This document shows, piece by piece, positions 1 through 9,158 of a stretch of DNA of 64,000 nucleotides. The position numbers and the translations under genes were made by a program. Each line of letters starts with the position of its first letter. Position 1 is the first letter of the stretch. The notes below the pieces were generated by a model, which made no database searches, was not told the DNA's origin, and saw nothing but the letters and a program-made list of their open reading frames with translations. This DNA comes from Pseudomonas sp. PICF141 (GTDB taxonomy: Bacteria > Pseudomonadota > Gammaproteobacteria > Pseudomonadales > Pseudomonadaceae): positions 62,001 through 126,000 of the forward strand of contig NZ_MUNM01000040.1 in the NCBI RefSeq assembly GCF_002286815.1, given 5' to 3'.

Positions 1-1089
1 CGCGAAGCGATCAAGGAACAAACCGAAAAAGCCCAACTGGCCGGCCGTGTGGTCACCAGCATGGACGTGGCCATTACCAGCATGAACGGCCTGCTGATCG
101 TCAGCACCACCGGCCTCGCGCTGTGGCTGTGGACGCAGTCGCTGATCACCGTGGGCGCAATTGCGTTGGCCACGGGCCTGGTGATCCGCATCGTCAACAT
201 GTCTGGCTGGATCATGTGGGTGGTGACGGGCATTTTCGAAAACATCGGCATGGTTCAGGACGGTTTGCAGACCATTTCCCAGCCGGTCAGCATCACCGAC
301 CGCGTGCAGGCCAAGCCGTTGAACGTGACGCGTGGCGAGGTGCGTTTCGAGCACGTCGATTTCCACTACGGCAAAAAAAGCGGAATCATCAGCGACCTCA
401 ACCTGACGATCAAACCCGGCGAAAAAATCGGCCTGATCGGCCCGTCCGGTGCCGGCAAATCGACGCTGGTCAATCTGCTGCTGCGCCTCTATGACGTACA
501 AGGCGGGCGGATTCTCATCGATGGCCAGAACATCGCCGAGGTCGGCCAGGAAAGCCTGCGTGAACGCATCGGCATGATCACCCAGGACACCTCGCTGCTG
601 CACCGTTCGATCCGCGACAATTTGCTGTACGGCAAACCCGATGCCACCGACGCCGAACTCTGGGAAGCGGTGCACAAGGCCCGCGCCGACGAGTTCATCC
701 CGTTGCTGTCGGACTCTGAAGGTCGCACCGGTTTCGATGCTCATGTCGGTGAACGCGGGGTGAAGCTCTCCGGCGGCCAACGTCAGCGGATTGCCATCGC
801 CCGGGTGCTGCTCAAGGACGCGCCAATCCTGATCATGGACGAAGCCACCTCGGCACTGGACTCGGAAGTCGAAGCAGCGATCCAGGAAAGCCTCGAAACC
901 CTGATGCAGGGCAAAACCGTGATCGCCATCGCCCACCGCCTATCGACCATCGCGCAAATGGATCGCTTGGTGGTGCTGGAAAAAGGCAAGATCGCCGAAA
1001 CCGGCAGCCACGCCGAACTGCTGGCCCATGGCGGTTTGTATGCACGGTTGTGGCAGCACCAGACCGGCGGGTTTGTCGGGATCGATTGA
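1..1089 (+). CDS. ABC exporter, ATP-binding/permease half-transporter (3' part)
   Basis: The gene enters the window already open in frame 1, so its true start and the first membrane helices lie upstream; 362 residues are visible. Two hydrophobic segments lie at about residues 25-75, followed by a complete nucleotide-binding domain: Walker A GPSGAGKST near residue 147, Q-loop, signature LSGGQRQR near residue 256, Walker B ILIMDEA followed by the D-loop SALD, and the switch histidine in IAIAHRLST. Membrane and ATPase domains on one chain identify an exporter-type half transporter of the MsbA/multidrug family that would act as a dimer in the inner membrane. The substrate cannot be told from the sequence. 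The following gene is convergent. Confidence 0.9.
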   Translation, partial: REAIKEQTEKAQLAGRVVTSMDVAITSMNGLLIVSTTGLALWLWTQSLITVGAIALATGLVIRIVNMSGWIMWVVTGIFENIGMVQDGLQTISQPVSITDRVQAKPLNVTRGEVRFEHVDFHYGKKSGIISDLNLTIKPGEKIGLIGPSGAGKSTLVNLLLRLYDVQGGRILIDGQNIAEVGQESLRERIGMITQDTSLLHRSIRDNLLYGKPDATDAELWEAVHKARADEFIPLLSDSEGRTGFDAHVGERGVKLSGGQRQRIAIARVLLKDAPILIMDEATSALDSEVEAAIQESLETLMQGKTVIAIAHRLSTIAQMDRLVVLEKGKIAETGSHAELLAHGGLYARLWQHQTGGFVGID

Positions 1090-1134
1090 GTCTTGTCATC
1101 AAGCCGGTCCTGTTGAATCCGGGCCGGCCCCTGT

Positions 1135-1623
1135 TTACAGCGTCAACACCATCTCATGCCACGCCATGCCGCCATGGTCCGACGCCGAAGGCTTGATGTA
1201 GGCAAAGCCAAATCCGGCATACAGTGGAATGTGCCGCTCTTTGCACATCAGGTGGATGCTGGCCTTGTTCAGTGTGCGCATGCGCTGGATGAACTCGCTC
1301 ATCAGGCGTTTCGCCAGACCTTGCCCCTGATAGTCCGGATGCACCACCACCGACATGATCACCACGTGCGGGCCGGCCGGGTCGTGGCCGATCAGCTCCT
1401 TGAACGCTTCGTCCGACATTTCCACCTCAAACGCCGCACCGGAATTGATGAAACCGGCTACAACGCCGTTCACTTCAGCAACAATAAATCCTTGGGGCCA
1501 AGTGGCGATGCGGGTGGCGATTTTCTCGCGGGTGGCGGCTTCATCGCCTTCGTAGGCGACGGTTTCGATGGCGTAGCAGCGGTCCAGATCAGCGGGGCTG
1601 ACGTGGCGGATGACGGTGTTCAT
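1135..1623 (-). CDS. GNAT-family N-acetyltransferase
   Basis: A 162-residue protein with the GNAT fold: an N-terminal strand-helix (HVSPADLDRCYAIE), the core acetyl-CoA-binding motif VVVHPDYQGQGLAKRLM (Q/R-x-x-G-x-G/A type) around residue 97, and a C-terminal YAGFGFAY segment typical of the family. It probably transfers acetyl from acetyl-CoA to an amine on a small molecule or protein; the acceptor is unknown. The frame stays open further upstream, but the ATG at 1623 begins directly at the conserved domain and the extension would run into the next gene. It lies in the same direction as the GyrI-like gene, about 97 bp away. Confidence 0.88.
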   Translation of the reverse strand: MNTVIRHVSPADLDRCYAIETVAYEGDEAATREKIATRIATWPQGFIVAEVNGVVAGFINSGAAFEVEMSDEAFKELIGHDPAGPHVVIMSVVVHPDYQGQGLAKRLMSEFIQRMRTLNKASIHLMCKERHIPLYAGFGFAYIKPSASDHGGMAWHEMVLTL

Positions 1624-1720
1624 GGCAACTCGGAGTCGGCGTGGGAATGGTTGGGGATCATAAATCAGCATCAATGTGACATCGAGAGGCGAATCATCGA
1701 TCCGCCGCTCGACCCGCTCA

Positions 1721-2209
1721 TTACGCTTTGAGTGGCAGCCAGATTTCCAGCACGCCGGTATTGAGCGTCGGGTTGTAGTCATCGCTGTAGCGTTCGAACT
1801 CCGGCGCATCCGCCGCTTCACGACCGGATTTCGGCAGCCAGGTTTTCCAGATGTATTGAAAGGTCTGGGGCAAGGTATCCAGAGGCCCCTTATGTTCGAA
1901 AACTGCATATTTCTGAGGCTGAACTTCAATCCAGCGGTACTTCTGGGGCAGGTCGTCAAGCTTGCTGATTTCGACACCGGCGATGTATTCGAAACCACCC
2001 TTGCCGTCGGGATTACAGCAAACACCGTAGGTCACCTCACCCTGTTGGCCGGGAACATTGCCCAGATGCGGGACGAACTTTGCCCACAGTTTGGGAATTT
2101 GCTTTGGGGCCGTCTCTTGGGTAAATCGTCCGCCAAACCCCGCTATGAGCATGAAGTGCCCGTTTTCGAAGCGTGGCTCGGCCTTCTCGGCGCTTGTTTG
2201 CTCATCCAT
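1721..2209 (-). CDS. GyrI-like / AraC effector-binding domain protein
   Basis: A 162-residue soluble protein consisting essentially of one GyrI-like small-molecule-binding domain: GGRFTQ near the start, a central YGVCCNPDGKGGFEYIAGVEISKLDDLP stretch, YAVFEHKGPLDTLPQTFQYIW, and the C-terminal NTGVLEIWLPLK typical of this fold. In related proteins the domain either senses ligands for AraC/MerR regulators or acts alone (SbmC/GyrI, or hydrolases of small electrophiles). There is no DNA-binding domain here, so this is a stand-alone version. Function unknown beyond the fold. Confidence 0.82.
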   Translation of the reverse strand: MDEQTSAEKAEPRFENGHFMLIAGFGGRFTQETAPKQIPKLWAKFVPHLGNVPGQQGEVTYGVCCNPDGKGGFEYIAGVEISKLDDLPQKYRWIEVQPQKYAVFEHKGPLDTLPQTFQYIWKTWLPKSGREAADAPEFERYSDDYNPTLNTGVLEIWLPLKA

Positions 2210-2275
2210 GACTCAACTCCTGGGACAAAAGGTGGGTTCGGCTGGGAGTATAGAAGCCAAACCTGATTCGCCCAG

Positions 2276-2938
2276 TTACAGGGCATGCAACTGTTCGAGG
2301 GCGCCTGGGCCGATGAACTCGTTGTAACCCGATAGAATCACGTAGACCGCGAAATAGCAGAAGATCGCTGCCGATGCCATATAGGAATAACGCAGTAGTT
2401 TATCCCCGAGCAATTTGCCGCCGTGGCTCGCCGCGAAGCACAGACCGACACACCAGAGCACTCCGGCACACAAGAAACCGCCGAGAAACAGCGCCGAACT
2501 GAGGGCATCACCACCGCCGGAACGGGCGATCAGCGTGCCGCCCACCGCGGCAAACCAGAGAATGGCGCTGGGAGACGACATGGCGAGGAAAATTCCGCGA
2601 AAAAACGCTTTGCGGTGGGAGTTGTGACCGACTTCAGCGGTCTGCGCCAACAGCGCTTCATGGTGAATCGCCGAATAAATCATCTTCGCCGCGAAATACA
2701 ACAGCAGCGCCGAGCCTCCGATCCACAGCACCCAACGCACGGTTTCGTATTGCAGCAAAACGGTCATGCCGGCCAACGCCAGCACGGCGTAAATCAGGTC
2801 GCCGACACACGTTCCCAACCCCAGCGCAAAGCCTTGGAAATAGCCGCGCTGCATTGCCAGCGTGATCATCGCGATATTGGCCACGCCGATGTCCAGGCAC
2901 AGCGAAAGGCTCAGCAAAAAGCCGCTGGTAAATTCCAT
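2276..2938 (-). CDS. LysE/RhtB-type amino-acid exporter
   Basis: A 220-residue membrane protein with about six hydrophobic segments and the LysE-family layout: an opening helix [20 protein letters not shown], then [19 protein letters not shown], and the pre-helix motif [14 protein letters not shown]. Members export amino acids or related metabolites. The ATG at 2938 is chosen because GGAA lies a few bases upstream; a longer reading frame begins 75 bp earlier without such support. The gene is divergent from alaC, which starts 138 bp away, so both promoters lie in that gap. Confidence 0.85.
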   Translation of the reverse strand: MEFTSGFLLSLSLCLDIGVANIAMITLAMQRGYFQGFALGLGTCVGDLIYAVLALAGMTVLLQYETVRWVLWIGGSALLLYFAAKMIYSAIHHEALLAQTAEVGHNSHRKAFFRGIFLAMSSPSAILWFAAVGGTLIARSGGGDALSSALFLGGFLCAGVLWCVGLCFAASHGGKLLGDKLLRYSYMASAAIFCYFAVYVILSGYNEFIGPGALEQLHAL

Positions 2939-3076
2939 CAACCGATTTCCTTCGCAAAATTTGTTTACATAGACGCTGGACAGTCTGCCACAGCAGCCCT
3001 TACATTCCGCCACAGGCCACCGCAGTGGCCAGCGTCGCTCGGACGGTTCCGGGCGCTTACGTTATCCGAGGCAACA

Positions 3077-4294
3077 ATGGCCGAACAAGGTTCGCCGCGC
3101 CGCTTTGCGCGCATAGATCGACTCCCCCCTTACGTTTTCAACATCACTGCCGAGCTGAAGATGGCCGCCCGTCGTCGTGGCGAAGACATCATCGACTTGA
3201 GCATGGGCAATCCCGACGGCGCTACGCCGCCGCACATTGTCGAAAAACTCGTTACGGTTGCCCAGCGTGAAGACACACACGGCTATTCCACGTCCAAAGG
3301 GATTCCGCGCCTGCGCCGGGCAATCTCCAATTGGTACAAGGATCGCTACGAAGTCGACATCGACCCGGAAACCGAAGCCATCGTCACCATCGGTTCCAAG
3401 GAAGGTCTGGCGCATTTGATGCTGGCCACCCTCGATCAGGGCGACACGGTGCTGGTGCCGAACCCCAGCTATCCGATTCACATCTACGGTGCCGTGATTG
3501 CCGGCGCCCAGGTGCGCTCGGTGCCGTTGATTCCTGGCGTGGACTTCTTCGCCGAGCTGGAACGGGCGATTCGCGGCTCGATTCCGAAACCGAAAATGAT
3601 GATCCTCGGTTTCCCGTCCAACCCCACCGCCCAGTGCGTAGAGCTGGATTTCTTCGAGCGAGTGATCGCCCTCGCCAAGCAATACGATGTTTTGGTGGTG
3701 CATGACCTGGCCTATGCCGACATCGTCTACGACGGCTGGAAAGCCCCGTCGATCATGCAAGTGCCCGGCGCCAAGGACATCGCGGTGGAGTTTTTCACCC
3801 TGTCCAAGAGCTACAACATGGCCGGCTGGCGCATCGGTTTCATGGTCGGCAATCCGGAACTGGTCAACGCCCTGGCGCGGATCAAGAGCTACCACGATTA
3901 CGGCACGTTCACCCCGTTGCAAGTCGCGGCGATCGCGGCACTGGAAGGCGATCAGCAATGCGTCAAAGACATCGCCGAGCAGTATCGGCAGCGTCGCAAC
4001 GTGCTGGTCAAAGGCTTGCATGAACTGGGCTGGATGGTCGAAAACCCGAAAGCGTCGATGTACGTCTGGGCCAAGATTCCCCAGGCTTACGCACACATGG
4101 GTTCGCTGGAATTCGCCAAGAAACTGCTGGCCGAGGCCAAGGTCTGTGTGTCGCCGGGCGTGGGATTTGGCGAGTATGGCGATGATCATGTGCGCTTCGC
4201 GCTGATCGAAAACCAGGACCGGATTCGTCAGGCCGTGCGCGGCATTCGCGGGATGTTTCGGGCGGATGGGTTGGTTCAGAAAACCAACGCCTGA
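3077..4294 (+). CDS. alaC: Glutamate-pyruvate (alanine) aminotransferase AlaC
   Basis: 405 residues that follow Escherichia coli AlaC (YfdZ) nearly block for block: [19 protein letters not shown] at the N terminus, the class I/II fold, and the PLP lysine K244 in [12 protein letters not shown]. It would transfer the amino group from glutamate to pyruvate to make alanine in the cytoplasm. The frame is open far upstream, on the antisense of the LysE-type gene; the ATG at 3077 is chosen because homology begins exactly there, with a GAGG purine stretch upstream. A rho-independent terminator follows. Confidence 0.95.
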   Translation: MAEQGSPRRFARIDRLPPYVFNITAELKMAARRRGEDIIDLSMGNPDGATPPHIVEKLVTVAQREDTHGYSTSKGIPRLRRAISNWYKDRYEVDIDPETEAIVTIGSKEGLAHLMLATLDQGDTVLVPNPSYPIHIYGAVIAGAQVRSVPLIPGVDFFAELERAIRGSIPKPKMMILGFPSNPTAQCVELDFFERVIALAKQYDVLVVHDLAYADIVYDGWKAPSIMQVPGAKDIAVEFFTLSKSYNMAGWRIGFMVGNPELVNALARIKSYHDYGTFTPLQVAAIAALEGDQQCVKDIAEQYRQRRNVLVKGLHELGWMVENPKASMYVWAKIPQAYAHMGSLEFAKKLLAEAKVCVSPGVGFGEYGDDHVRFALIENQDRIRQAVRGIRGMFRADGLVQKTNA

Positions 4295-4311
4295 CACATT
4301 GGTCGTTCCCA

Positions 4312-4342
4312 CAAAAAAACCGCATTGCTGCGGTTTTTTTTT
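4312..4342 (+). terminator. Rho-independent terminator after alaC
   Basis: Short stem AACCGCA / TGCGGTT with a small TTGC loop, flanked by A7 on the left and T9 on the right. The two tracts mean it could also terminate transcription from the opposite strand (gntP end). Confidence 0.85.
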
Positions 4343-4346
4343 GCTT

Positions 4347-4450
4347 GATCGTTCCAACGCTCTGCGTGGGAATGCCGCCATGGACGCTTCGCGTCCACTG
4401 TGACGCGGAGCGTCACGGGATGCATTCCCACGCGGAGCATGGGAACGATC
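4347..4450. repeat. Intergenic hairpin repeat, class E (GATCGTTCC type)
   Basis: Imperfect inverted repeat. The left arm begins GATCGTTCCAACGCTCTGCG and the right arm ends GGGAACGATC, with nested small palindromes such as GGACGCTTCGCGTCC and TGACGCGGAGCGTCA. The same design recurs at 53384-53509 and, as a minimal form, at 30123-30153. It fills the gap between convergent alaC and gntP. Confidence 0.85.
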
Positions 4451-4462
4451 AGTGCAGTGTGC

Positions 4463-5815
4463 TTAGACGAACAACGACAACAGCAGAATGAAGCCCAGGC
4501 CTACCACGGACAGGATGGTTTCCATCGCGGTCCAGGTCTTGAAGGTTTCCGCTACGGTCATGTTGAAGTACTGCTTCACCAGCCAGAAACCGGCGTCGTT
4601 GACGTGGGACAGGATCAACGAACCGGCACCGGTAGCCAGTACCAGCAGCTCACGGTTCACGCCCGGAATCATCCCCACCACCGGCACCACGATGCCCGCG
4701 CCAGTGATGGTCGCTACGGTGGCCGAACCGGTCGCGATGCGGATCACCGCCGCCACCAGCCAGGCCAGCAGGATGGGCGAAATCTGTGCGTTCACCGCCA
4801 TGTGGCCGATCACGTCACCCACACCGCTGGTCACCAGCATCTGCTTGAAGCCACCACCGGCACCGATGATCAGAATGATCGCGGCGGTCGGCGCAAGGCT
4901 GGCATCCAGCCATTTCATCATTTGATTGGAACCGATGCCCTGCTTGTAGCCAAAGGTATACAGCGACAGCAGCAATGCCAGCAGCAACGCCGAAATCGGG
5001 TGACCGATCAGGTCCATGAAAGCGCGGAAAATGTTGCCATCGGGCAGCACCACGTCGGCAAATGTCTTGAGCAGCATCAGGAACACCGGCAGCAGCACGG
5101 TCACCAGCGTGATGCCGAAGCTCGGCAGTTCAGCCGAATCCGTCTCGCGCGACAGTTGATCTACCAGCTCCTGATTCGGATGACCGGGAATGTGCTTGGC
5201 AATGAACGTACCGAAGATCGGGCCAGCGATGATGGCCGTTGGCAGCGCAACGATCAGGCCGTACAGAATGGTTTTACCGATGTCGGCACCGAACACACCG
5301 ATGGCCAGCAGCGGACCCGGGTGTGGCGGCACCAGGCCGTGTACCGCGGACAGACCAGCCAGCAGCGGGATACCGATCTTGATGATCGACACGCCAGTGC
5401 GACGGGCCACGATGAACACCAGCGGAATCAGCAGCACGAAGCCGATTTCGAAGAACAGTGGAATGCCGACCAGGAACGCGGCGAACATCATCGCCCACTG
5501 CACCTTGTCCTTGCCGAAGGCGCGGATCAACGTCTGCGCAATCTGATCCGCACCGCCTGATTCGGCCATCATTTTGCCGAGCATGGTGCCCAGCGCCAGG
5601 ATGATCCCGACGAAACCGAGTACCCCACCGAACCCATCCTGGAACGCCTTGATGATAGTGCCGATCGGCATGCCAGACGTCAGCCCGAGGAAAGCGGCGG
5701 CGATGATCAGAGCGAGGAACGGGTGCAACTTGAACTTGGTGATCAGGACGATAAGCCCTATCACTGTGACCACTGCGTCTAGCAGCAGGAATGACTCGTG
5801 GGACATGCCAAACAT
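4463..5815 (-). CDS. gntP: Gluconate:H+ symporter, GntP family
   Basis: A 450-residue inner-membrane protein with about 12 hydrophobic segments and GntP-family blocks: LHPFLALIIAA near the N terminus, FVGIILALGTMLGKMMAESGGAD, GIPLFFEIGFVLL, HGLVPPHPGPLLA, and HVNDAGFWLVKQYF near the C terminus. Function: proton-coupled uptake of gluconate. The ATG at 5815 has GGAG about nine bases upstream; a second ATG three codons later is less well placed. It lies 82 bp downstream of gntK on the same strand, with a GntR operator in the gap, so it can be expressed with gntK or from its own GntR-controlled promoter. Confidence 0.95.
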   Translation of the reverse strand: MFGMSHESFLLLDAVVTVIGLIVLITKFKLHPFLALIIAAAFLGLTSGMPIGTIIKAFQDGFGGVLGFVGIILALGTMLGKMMAESGGADQIAQTLIRAFGKDKVQWAMMFAAFLVGIPLFFEIGFVLLIPLVFIVARRTGVSIIKIGIPLLAGLSAVHGLVPPHPGPLLAIGVFGADIGKTILYGLIVALPTAIIAGPIFGTFIAKHIPGHPNQELVDQLSRETDSAELPSFGITLVTVLLPVFLMLLKTFADVVLPDGNIFRAFMDLIGHPISALLLALLLSLYTFGYKQGIGSNQMMKWLDASLAPTAAIILIIGAGGGFKQMLVTSGVGDVIGHMAVNAQISPILLAWLVAAVIRIATGSATVATITGAGIVVPVVGMIPGVNRELLVLATGAGSLILSHVNDAGFWLVKQYFNMTVAETFKTWTAMETILSVVGLGFILLLSLFV

Positions 5816-5875
5816 GGGGGGTGTCTCCGTTGTTTGTTGTTGTTATGAAAGCGATTATTCAAATGCCGTCAGGAC

Positions 5876-5890
5876 AGCGCTATCTTTTGG
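5876..5890 (-). promoter_or_regulatory. GntR operator upstream of gntP
   Basis: Minus strand reads AAAAGATAGCGCT. The published Pseudomonas GntR consensus, as I recall it, is AC-N-AAG-N-TAGCGCT; the AAG-N-TAGCGCT core matches. It lies about 60 bp before the gntP start codon and is one of three copies in this locus. Confidence 0.75.
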
Positions 5891-5897
5891 AGCAAAA

Positions 5898-6431
5898 TCA
5901 ACAGGCGAGTTTCAAGCCGTGATCGAGCCACCAACGGTGGGCCTGAGCAGCCAACTCATCGACGCTATGGCTGGACGCATCCAGAGCCAGGGTCAGGGGC
6001 TCACCAACGGGCGATTCAAGTGTGGCGAACTGGCTGTCGATCAAGGTTGACGGCATGAAGTGACCCGGCCGATGAGTCACACGATCGGCGGCAACGTCAG
6101 GGCTCAGCTCAAGAAAAACGAAGCCCAGGCCCGGCAAGGCACTGCGCAAGCGTTCGCGGTAACTGTGTTTGAGGGCAGAGCACGTCAGCACCGGGCGTTC
6201 CCCCTTGGCATCGACACGGCGCAGCTCATCACACAGGCTGTCGAGCCAGCCGGCACGGTCTTCGTCGTTCAGGGGGATACCCGCGCTCATCTTTTCGATA
6301 TTGGCGGCAGGGTGGAAAGTGTCGCCTTCAATGGCGGTCGCGCCGCTGAGCTGGCACAGGGCCTGGCTAACGCACGTCTTGCCGCAACCGGCAACGCCCA
6401 TGATGACCAGGGCGGTGATGGGATGATTCAT
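5898..6431 (-). CDS. gntK: Gluconokinase
   Basis: A 177-residue P-loop kinase with Walker A GVAGCGKT (residues 12-19, K18), EGDTFHP, NDEDRAGWL, and the CSALKHSYRERLR motif of bacterial gluconokinases. It phosphorylates gluconate to 6-phosphogluconate, the substrate of Edd in the cluster at 42 kb. It is transcribed ahead of gntP and divergent from gntR; the 215-bp gap to gntR contains two GntR operators. Confidence 0.95.
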   Translation of the reverse strand: MNHPITALVIMGVAGCGKTCVSQALCQLSGATAIEGDTFHPAANIEKMSAGIPLNDEDRAGWLDSLCDELRRVDAKGERPVLTCSALKHSYRERLRSALPGLGFVFLELSPDVAADRVTHRPGHFMPSTLIDSQFATLESPVGEPLTLALDASSHSVDELAAQAHRWWLDHGLKLAC

Positions 6432-6452
6432 GTAACACCTCAGCGCGCAGAC

Positions 6453-6467
6453 AGCGCTACCTTTGCT
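6453..6467 (-). promoter_or_regulatory. GntR operator upstream of gntK
   Basis: Minus strand reads AGCAAAGGTAGCGCT, matching the core AAG-N-TAGCGCT. It lies about 22 bp before the gntK start, where a repressor would block initiation. Confidence 0.75.
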
Positions 6468-6603
6468 ACGTGAGACTCAAGTGCAAAAGCAGAAGTTGCC
6501 GACGCCTTCTTGTCATTTTTGTGGGTTGCAGCATGTTCGTTCTCGAGGCCAAAAAGCGAGGATCAGGCAAACCTCGTTAACGCATTTGCAGCTGCATCGA
6601 GAC

Positions 6604-6617
6604 AGCGCTACCTTAGT
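6604..6617 (-). promoter_or_regulatory. GntR operator upstream of gntR
   Basis: Minus strand reads ACTAAGGTAGCGCT, an exact match to the AC-N-AAG-N-TAGCGCT pattern known for Pseudomonas GntR. It sits about 30 bp before the gntR start codon, suggesting autoregulation. Confidence 0.8.
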
Positions 6618-6646
6618 GCCTTGAATTTTGTTTGGCAAGCCGTCCG

Positions 6647-7678
6647 ATGAATACCCCTAAAAACGATAAAAATACTCGCACCACTGGCCGCCCTACCCTC
6701 AACGAAGTCGCACGCCTGGCCGGTGTCAGCCCTATTACAGCCTCCCGCGCGTTGCGCGGCGTCAGCACGGTGGCCACCGAACTGGTGGAAAAAGTGCAGA
6801 AGGCCGCCCTCGACCTGAACTACGTGGTCAACCCCGCCGCCCGCGCCCTGGCCTCGGCCCAGAGCCATTCCGTGGTGGTTTTGGTGCCGTCGCTGTCCAA
6901 CTTGCTGTTCATCGACACGCTGGAAGCCATTCATCAGGTTTTACGCCCCAAGGGCTTCGAAGTGCTGATCGGCAACTTCCATTACTCCCGTGACGAAGAA
7001 GAAAACCTGCTGCGCAATTACATGGCTTATCAGCCTCGCGGCCTGTTACTGACCGGTTTCGACCGCACCGAAAGTTCGCGGCGAATGATCGAGGCCAGCA
7101 ATATTCCCTGCGTCTACATGATGGAACTGGATAGCGCGGCCGGGCTCAATTGCGTCGGCTTTTCACAAGTCGCCGCCGGCGAAACCGCGGCCGAGCATTT
7201 GCTCTCCCGCGGCCGCAAACACCTGGCCTACATTGGCGCACAACTGGATCAGCGCACGCTGTTGCGCGGCGAAGGTTTCCGCCGCGCGCTGCAAAAGGCC
7301 GGTTTGTATAGCCCGGACCTCGAAGTGCTGACCCCGCGCCCCTCCTCCGTCGGATTGGGAGGCGAGTTGTTCCTGCAATTGTTGGCCAGTCATCCGCAGG
7401 TCGATGCCATCTTCTTCGGCAACGACGACCTGGCTCAGGGCGCCCTGCTGGAAGCCCTGCGCTGCGGGATCAAGATCCCCGAACAAGTGGCGATTCTCGG
7501 ATTCAACGACTTGCCCATGTCCGAACACATGGTTCCGCGCCTGAGCAGCATCAGCACCCCGCGCGAAGCCATTGGCCGTCGCTCCGCAGAGCTGATGCTG
7601 ACCTTGCTGGCCGGCAATTCCGTGACCAGGCCGGTGCAGGATATGGGGTTTGAATTGAAGGTGCGCGAGAGCACCTGA
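6647..7678 (+). CDS. gntR: LacI-family gluconate repressor GntR
   Basis: 343 residues. The N-terminal LacI helix-turn-helix reads TLNEVARLAGVSPITASRALRG, followed by the hinge (NYVVNPAARALAS) and a periplasmic-binding-protein-like effector domain ending in LSSISTPREAIGRRSAELM. It would bind gluconate or 6-phosphogluconate and release gntK/gntP and its own promoter. The ATG at 6647 is preferred over an in-frame TTG at 6632 because the family begins close to it. Divergence from gntK and the three operators support the assignment. Confidence 0.93.
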   Translation: MNTPKNDKNTRTTGRPTLNEVARLAGVSPITASRALRGVSTVATELVEKVQKAALDLNYVVNPAARALASAQSHSVVVLVPSLSNLLFIDTLEAIHQVLRPKGFEVLIGNFHYSRDEEENLLRNYMAYQPRGLLLTGFDRTESSRRMIEASNIPCVYMMELDSAAGLNCVGFSQVAAGETAAEHLLSRGRKHLAYIGAQLDQRTLLRGEGFRRALQKAGLYSPDLEVLTPRPSSVGLGGELFLQLLASHPQVDAIFFGNDDLAQGALLEALRCGIKIPEQVAILGFNDLPMSEHMVPRLSSISTPREAIGRRSAELMLTLLAGNSVTRPVQDMGFELKVREST

Positions 7679-7744
7679 CGCACGACCATTCCCACGCTCC
7701 GCGTGCTAGATTCCGATACCTGGAACAGCAAACGGAGAAGCTCA

Positions 7745-8377
7745 ATGGGACATGCGCTGAAGATTTTGGGTCGGGCCTCATCAATCAACGTCAGAAAAGT
7801 CCTGTGGACCTGCGACGAATTGGGCGTGTCGTACGACCGCGAAGACTGGGGCAGCGGTTTCGCATCGACCCAGCGCCCGGAATTTCTCCAGCTCAACCCC
7901 AACGCACAGGTGCCGGTGCTCATCGACGAGGCCGGCGTATTGTGGGAGTCCAATACCATTTGCCGGTACCTGGCCGGTAAACACCAGAACACTGACCTGT
8001 TACCCGTCGAACCGGTGGCCCGCGCTCGCGTGGAGCAGTGGATGGACTGGCAAGCCACCGAACTCAACCCCTCGTGGGGCTACGCATTTTTTGCGCTGGT
8101 CCGGCAGTTGCCGAACTTCCAGGACACGCAGCGAATTGCCGATGGCATTCGCGGCTGGAACGCGAAAATGGGCATCCTCGAACAGCAACTCGCAACGACC
8201 GGTGCGTATGTCGCCGGATCGCAGTTCACACTGGCCGATATCCTCATCGGATTGTCGGTCAACCGCTGGCGGATGACCCCGATGGAACGCCCGGACTACC
8301 CCGCCGTCGACGCCTATTGCCAGCGACTGGCGCTGCGGCCGGGGTTTATGGAACACGCTTGCAACGGCGTGCCATAA
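7745..8377 (+). CDS. Glutathione S-transferase family protein
   Basis: 210 residues: N-terminal thioredoxin-like domain (KILGRASSINVRKVLWTCDELG, then the glutathione-binding NAQVPVLIDE and the WESNTICRYLA segment) and an all-helical C-terminal domain with the capping motif FTLADILIG. The active-site position is a Ser (RASSINV), typical of beta/theta-like bacterial enzymes. Substrate unknown. GGAG lies seven bases before the ATG. It is followed at 43 bp by an epimerase-type gene and may be cotranscribed with it. Confidence 0.9.
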   Translation: MGHALKILGRASSINVRKVLWTCDELGVSYDREDWGSGFASTQRPEFLQLNPNAQVPVLIDEAGVLWESNTICRYLAGKHQNTDLLPVEPVARARVEQWMDWQATELNPSWGYAFFALVRQLPNFQDTQRIADGIRGWNAKMGILEQQLATTGAYVAGSQFTLADILIGLSVNRWRMTPMERPDYPAVDAYCQRLALRPGFMEHACNGVP

Positions 8378-8420
8378 CGCCAAATCCGCCCCCTCTGCCC
8401 TTCCATAAAAAGAGAACCCC

Positions 8421-9158
8421 ATGAACGGACTCAACGTACTGCTGACTGGCGCCTGCGGCAGAATCGGCAGAACCTTTTTCGAAGCTTCGCAGGACCGCTA
8501 CACCTTCGTGCTGACGGATCGAATCGAACCCGACTTCAATGTCGATGCACCGCATCGCTTTGTACGCCAGGACCTGTCCGACCTCACCGCCATAAGCGAA
8601 GTGCTGAAGGACATCGACGTCATCGTGCATCTGGCTGGCATCCCTCACGCCACCGCCTCTTTCGATGAGTTACTGCCCAACAATATTCTGGCCACCACTT
8701 ACCTGTTCGAAGCCGCCGTGGCGGCGGGTTGTAAACGGTTGGTGTTCGCCAGCAGCGCGCAGACCATCGAGGGTTATCCGGTGGACCGGCAGATCACACC
8801 GGGCATGCAGGTGATGCCGGCCAATCTGTATGGCGTCAGCAAGTGTTATGGCGAAGCCTTGTGTGCGTTCTACGCTGCCAAACACAACCTATCGAGCATC
8901 GCCATACGCATCGGCGCTTTCGAGTTTGCGGACCGTCACGAATTGACCAACGCTCGTGACCTGAGCGCATGGCTCAGCCCTCGTGATGCGGTGCAGTTAC
9001 TGCAACTGTCGGTAGAGGTCAAAGGTGTGCAACACCTGATCGCCCACGGTATTTCCAATAACCGTTTCAAACGCCTGGACCTCAGTGAAACTACCCGGGT
9101 GTTGGGTTATAGGCCGTTGGATGATGCGTTTCAGGAGTTCGACATTCCCATCGGGTGA
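8421..9158 (+). CDS. NAD(P)-dependent epimerase/dehydrogenase, uronate-dehydrogenase-like
   Basis: A 245-residue extended short-chain dehydrogenase: nucleotide-binding TGACGRIG at residues 9-16, the DLSD acidic turn, HLAGIPH, the catalytic Ser in FASSAQT, and the YGVSK pair (Tyr and Lys of YxxxK). The order and spacing of blocks (SKCYGE, then IRIGAFEF) resemble uronate dehydrogenase Udh, which oxidises galacturonate/glucuronate to the lactone, but the protein is shorter and the substrate is not provable here. Its 3' end overlaps the convergent LysR gene by 28 bp. Confidence 0.82.
   Translation: MNGLNVLLTGACGRIGRTFFEASQDRYTFVLTDRIEPDFNVDAPHRFVRQDLSDLTAISEVLKDIDVIVHLAGIPHATASFDELLPNNILATTYLFEAAVAAGCKRLVFASSAQTIEGYPVDRQITPGMQVMPANLYGVSKCYGEALCAFYAAKHNLSSIAIRIGAFEFADRHELTNARDLSAWLSPRDAVQLLQLSVEVKGVQHLIAHGISNNRFKRLDLSETTRVLGYRPLDDAFQEFDIPIG

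Noticed and set aside
2423..3076. N-terminal extension of alaC by about 218 codons
   Set aside because: It runs antisense through the LysE-type gene; homology to AlaC starts at 3077.
4400..5560. Plus-strand open frame over gntP rich in Gln and His
   Set aside because: Mirror of membrane-protein codons on the opposite strand; no homology expected.
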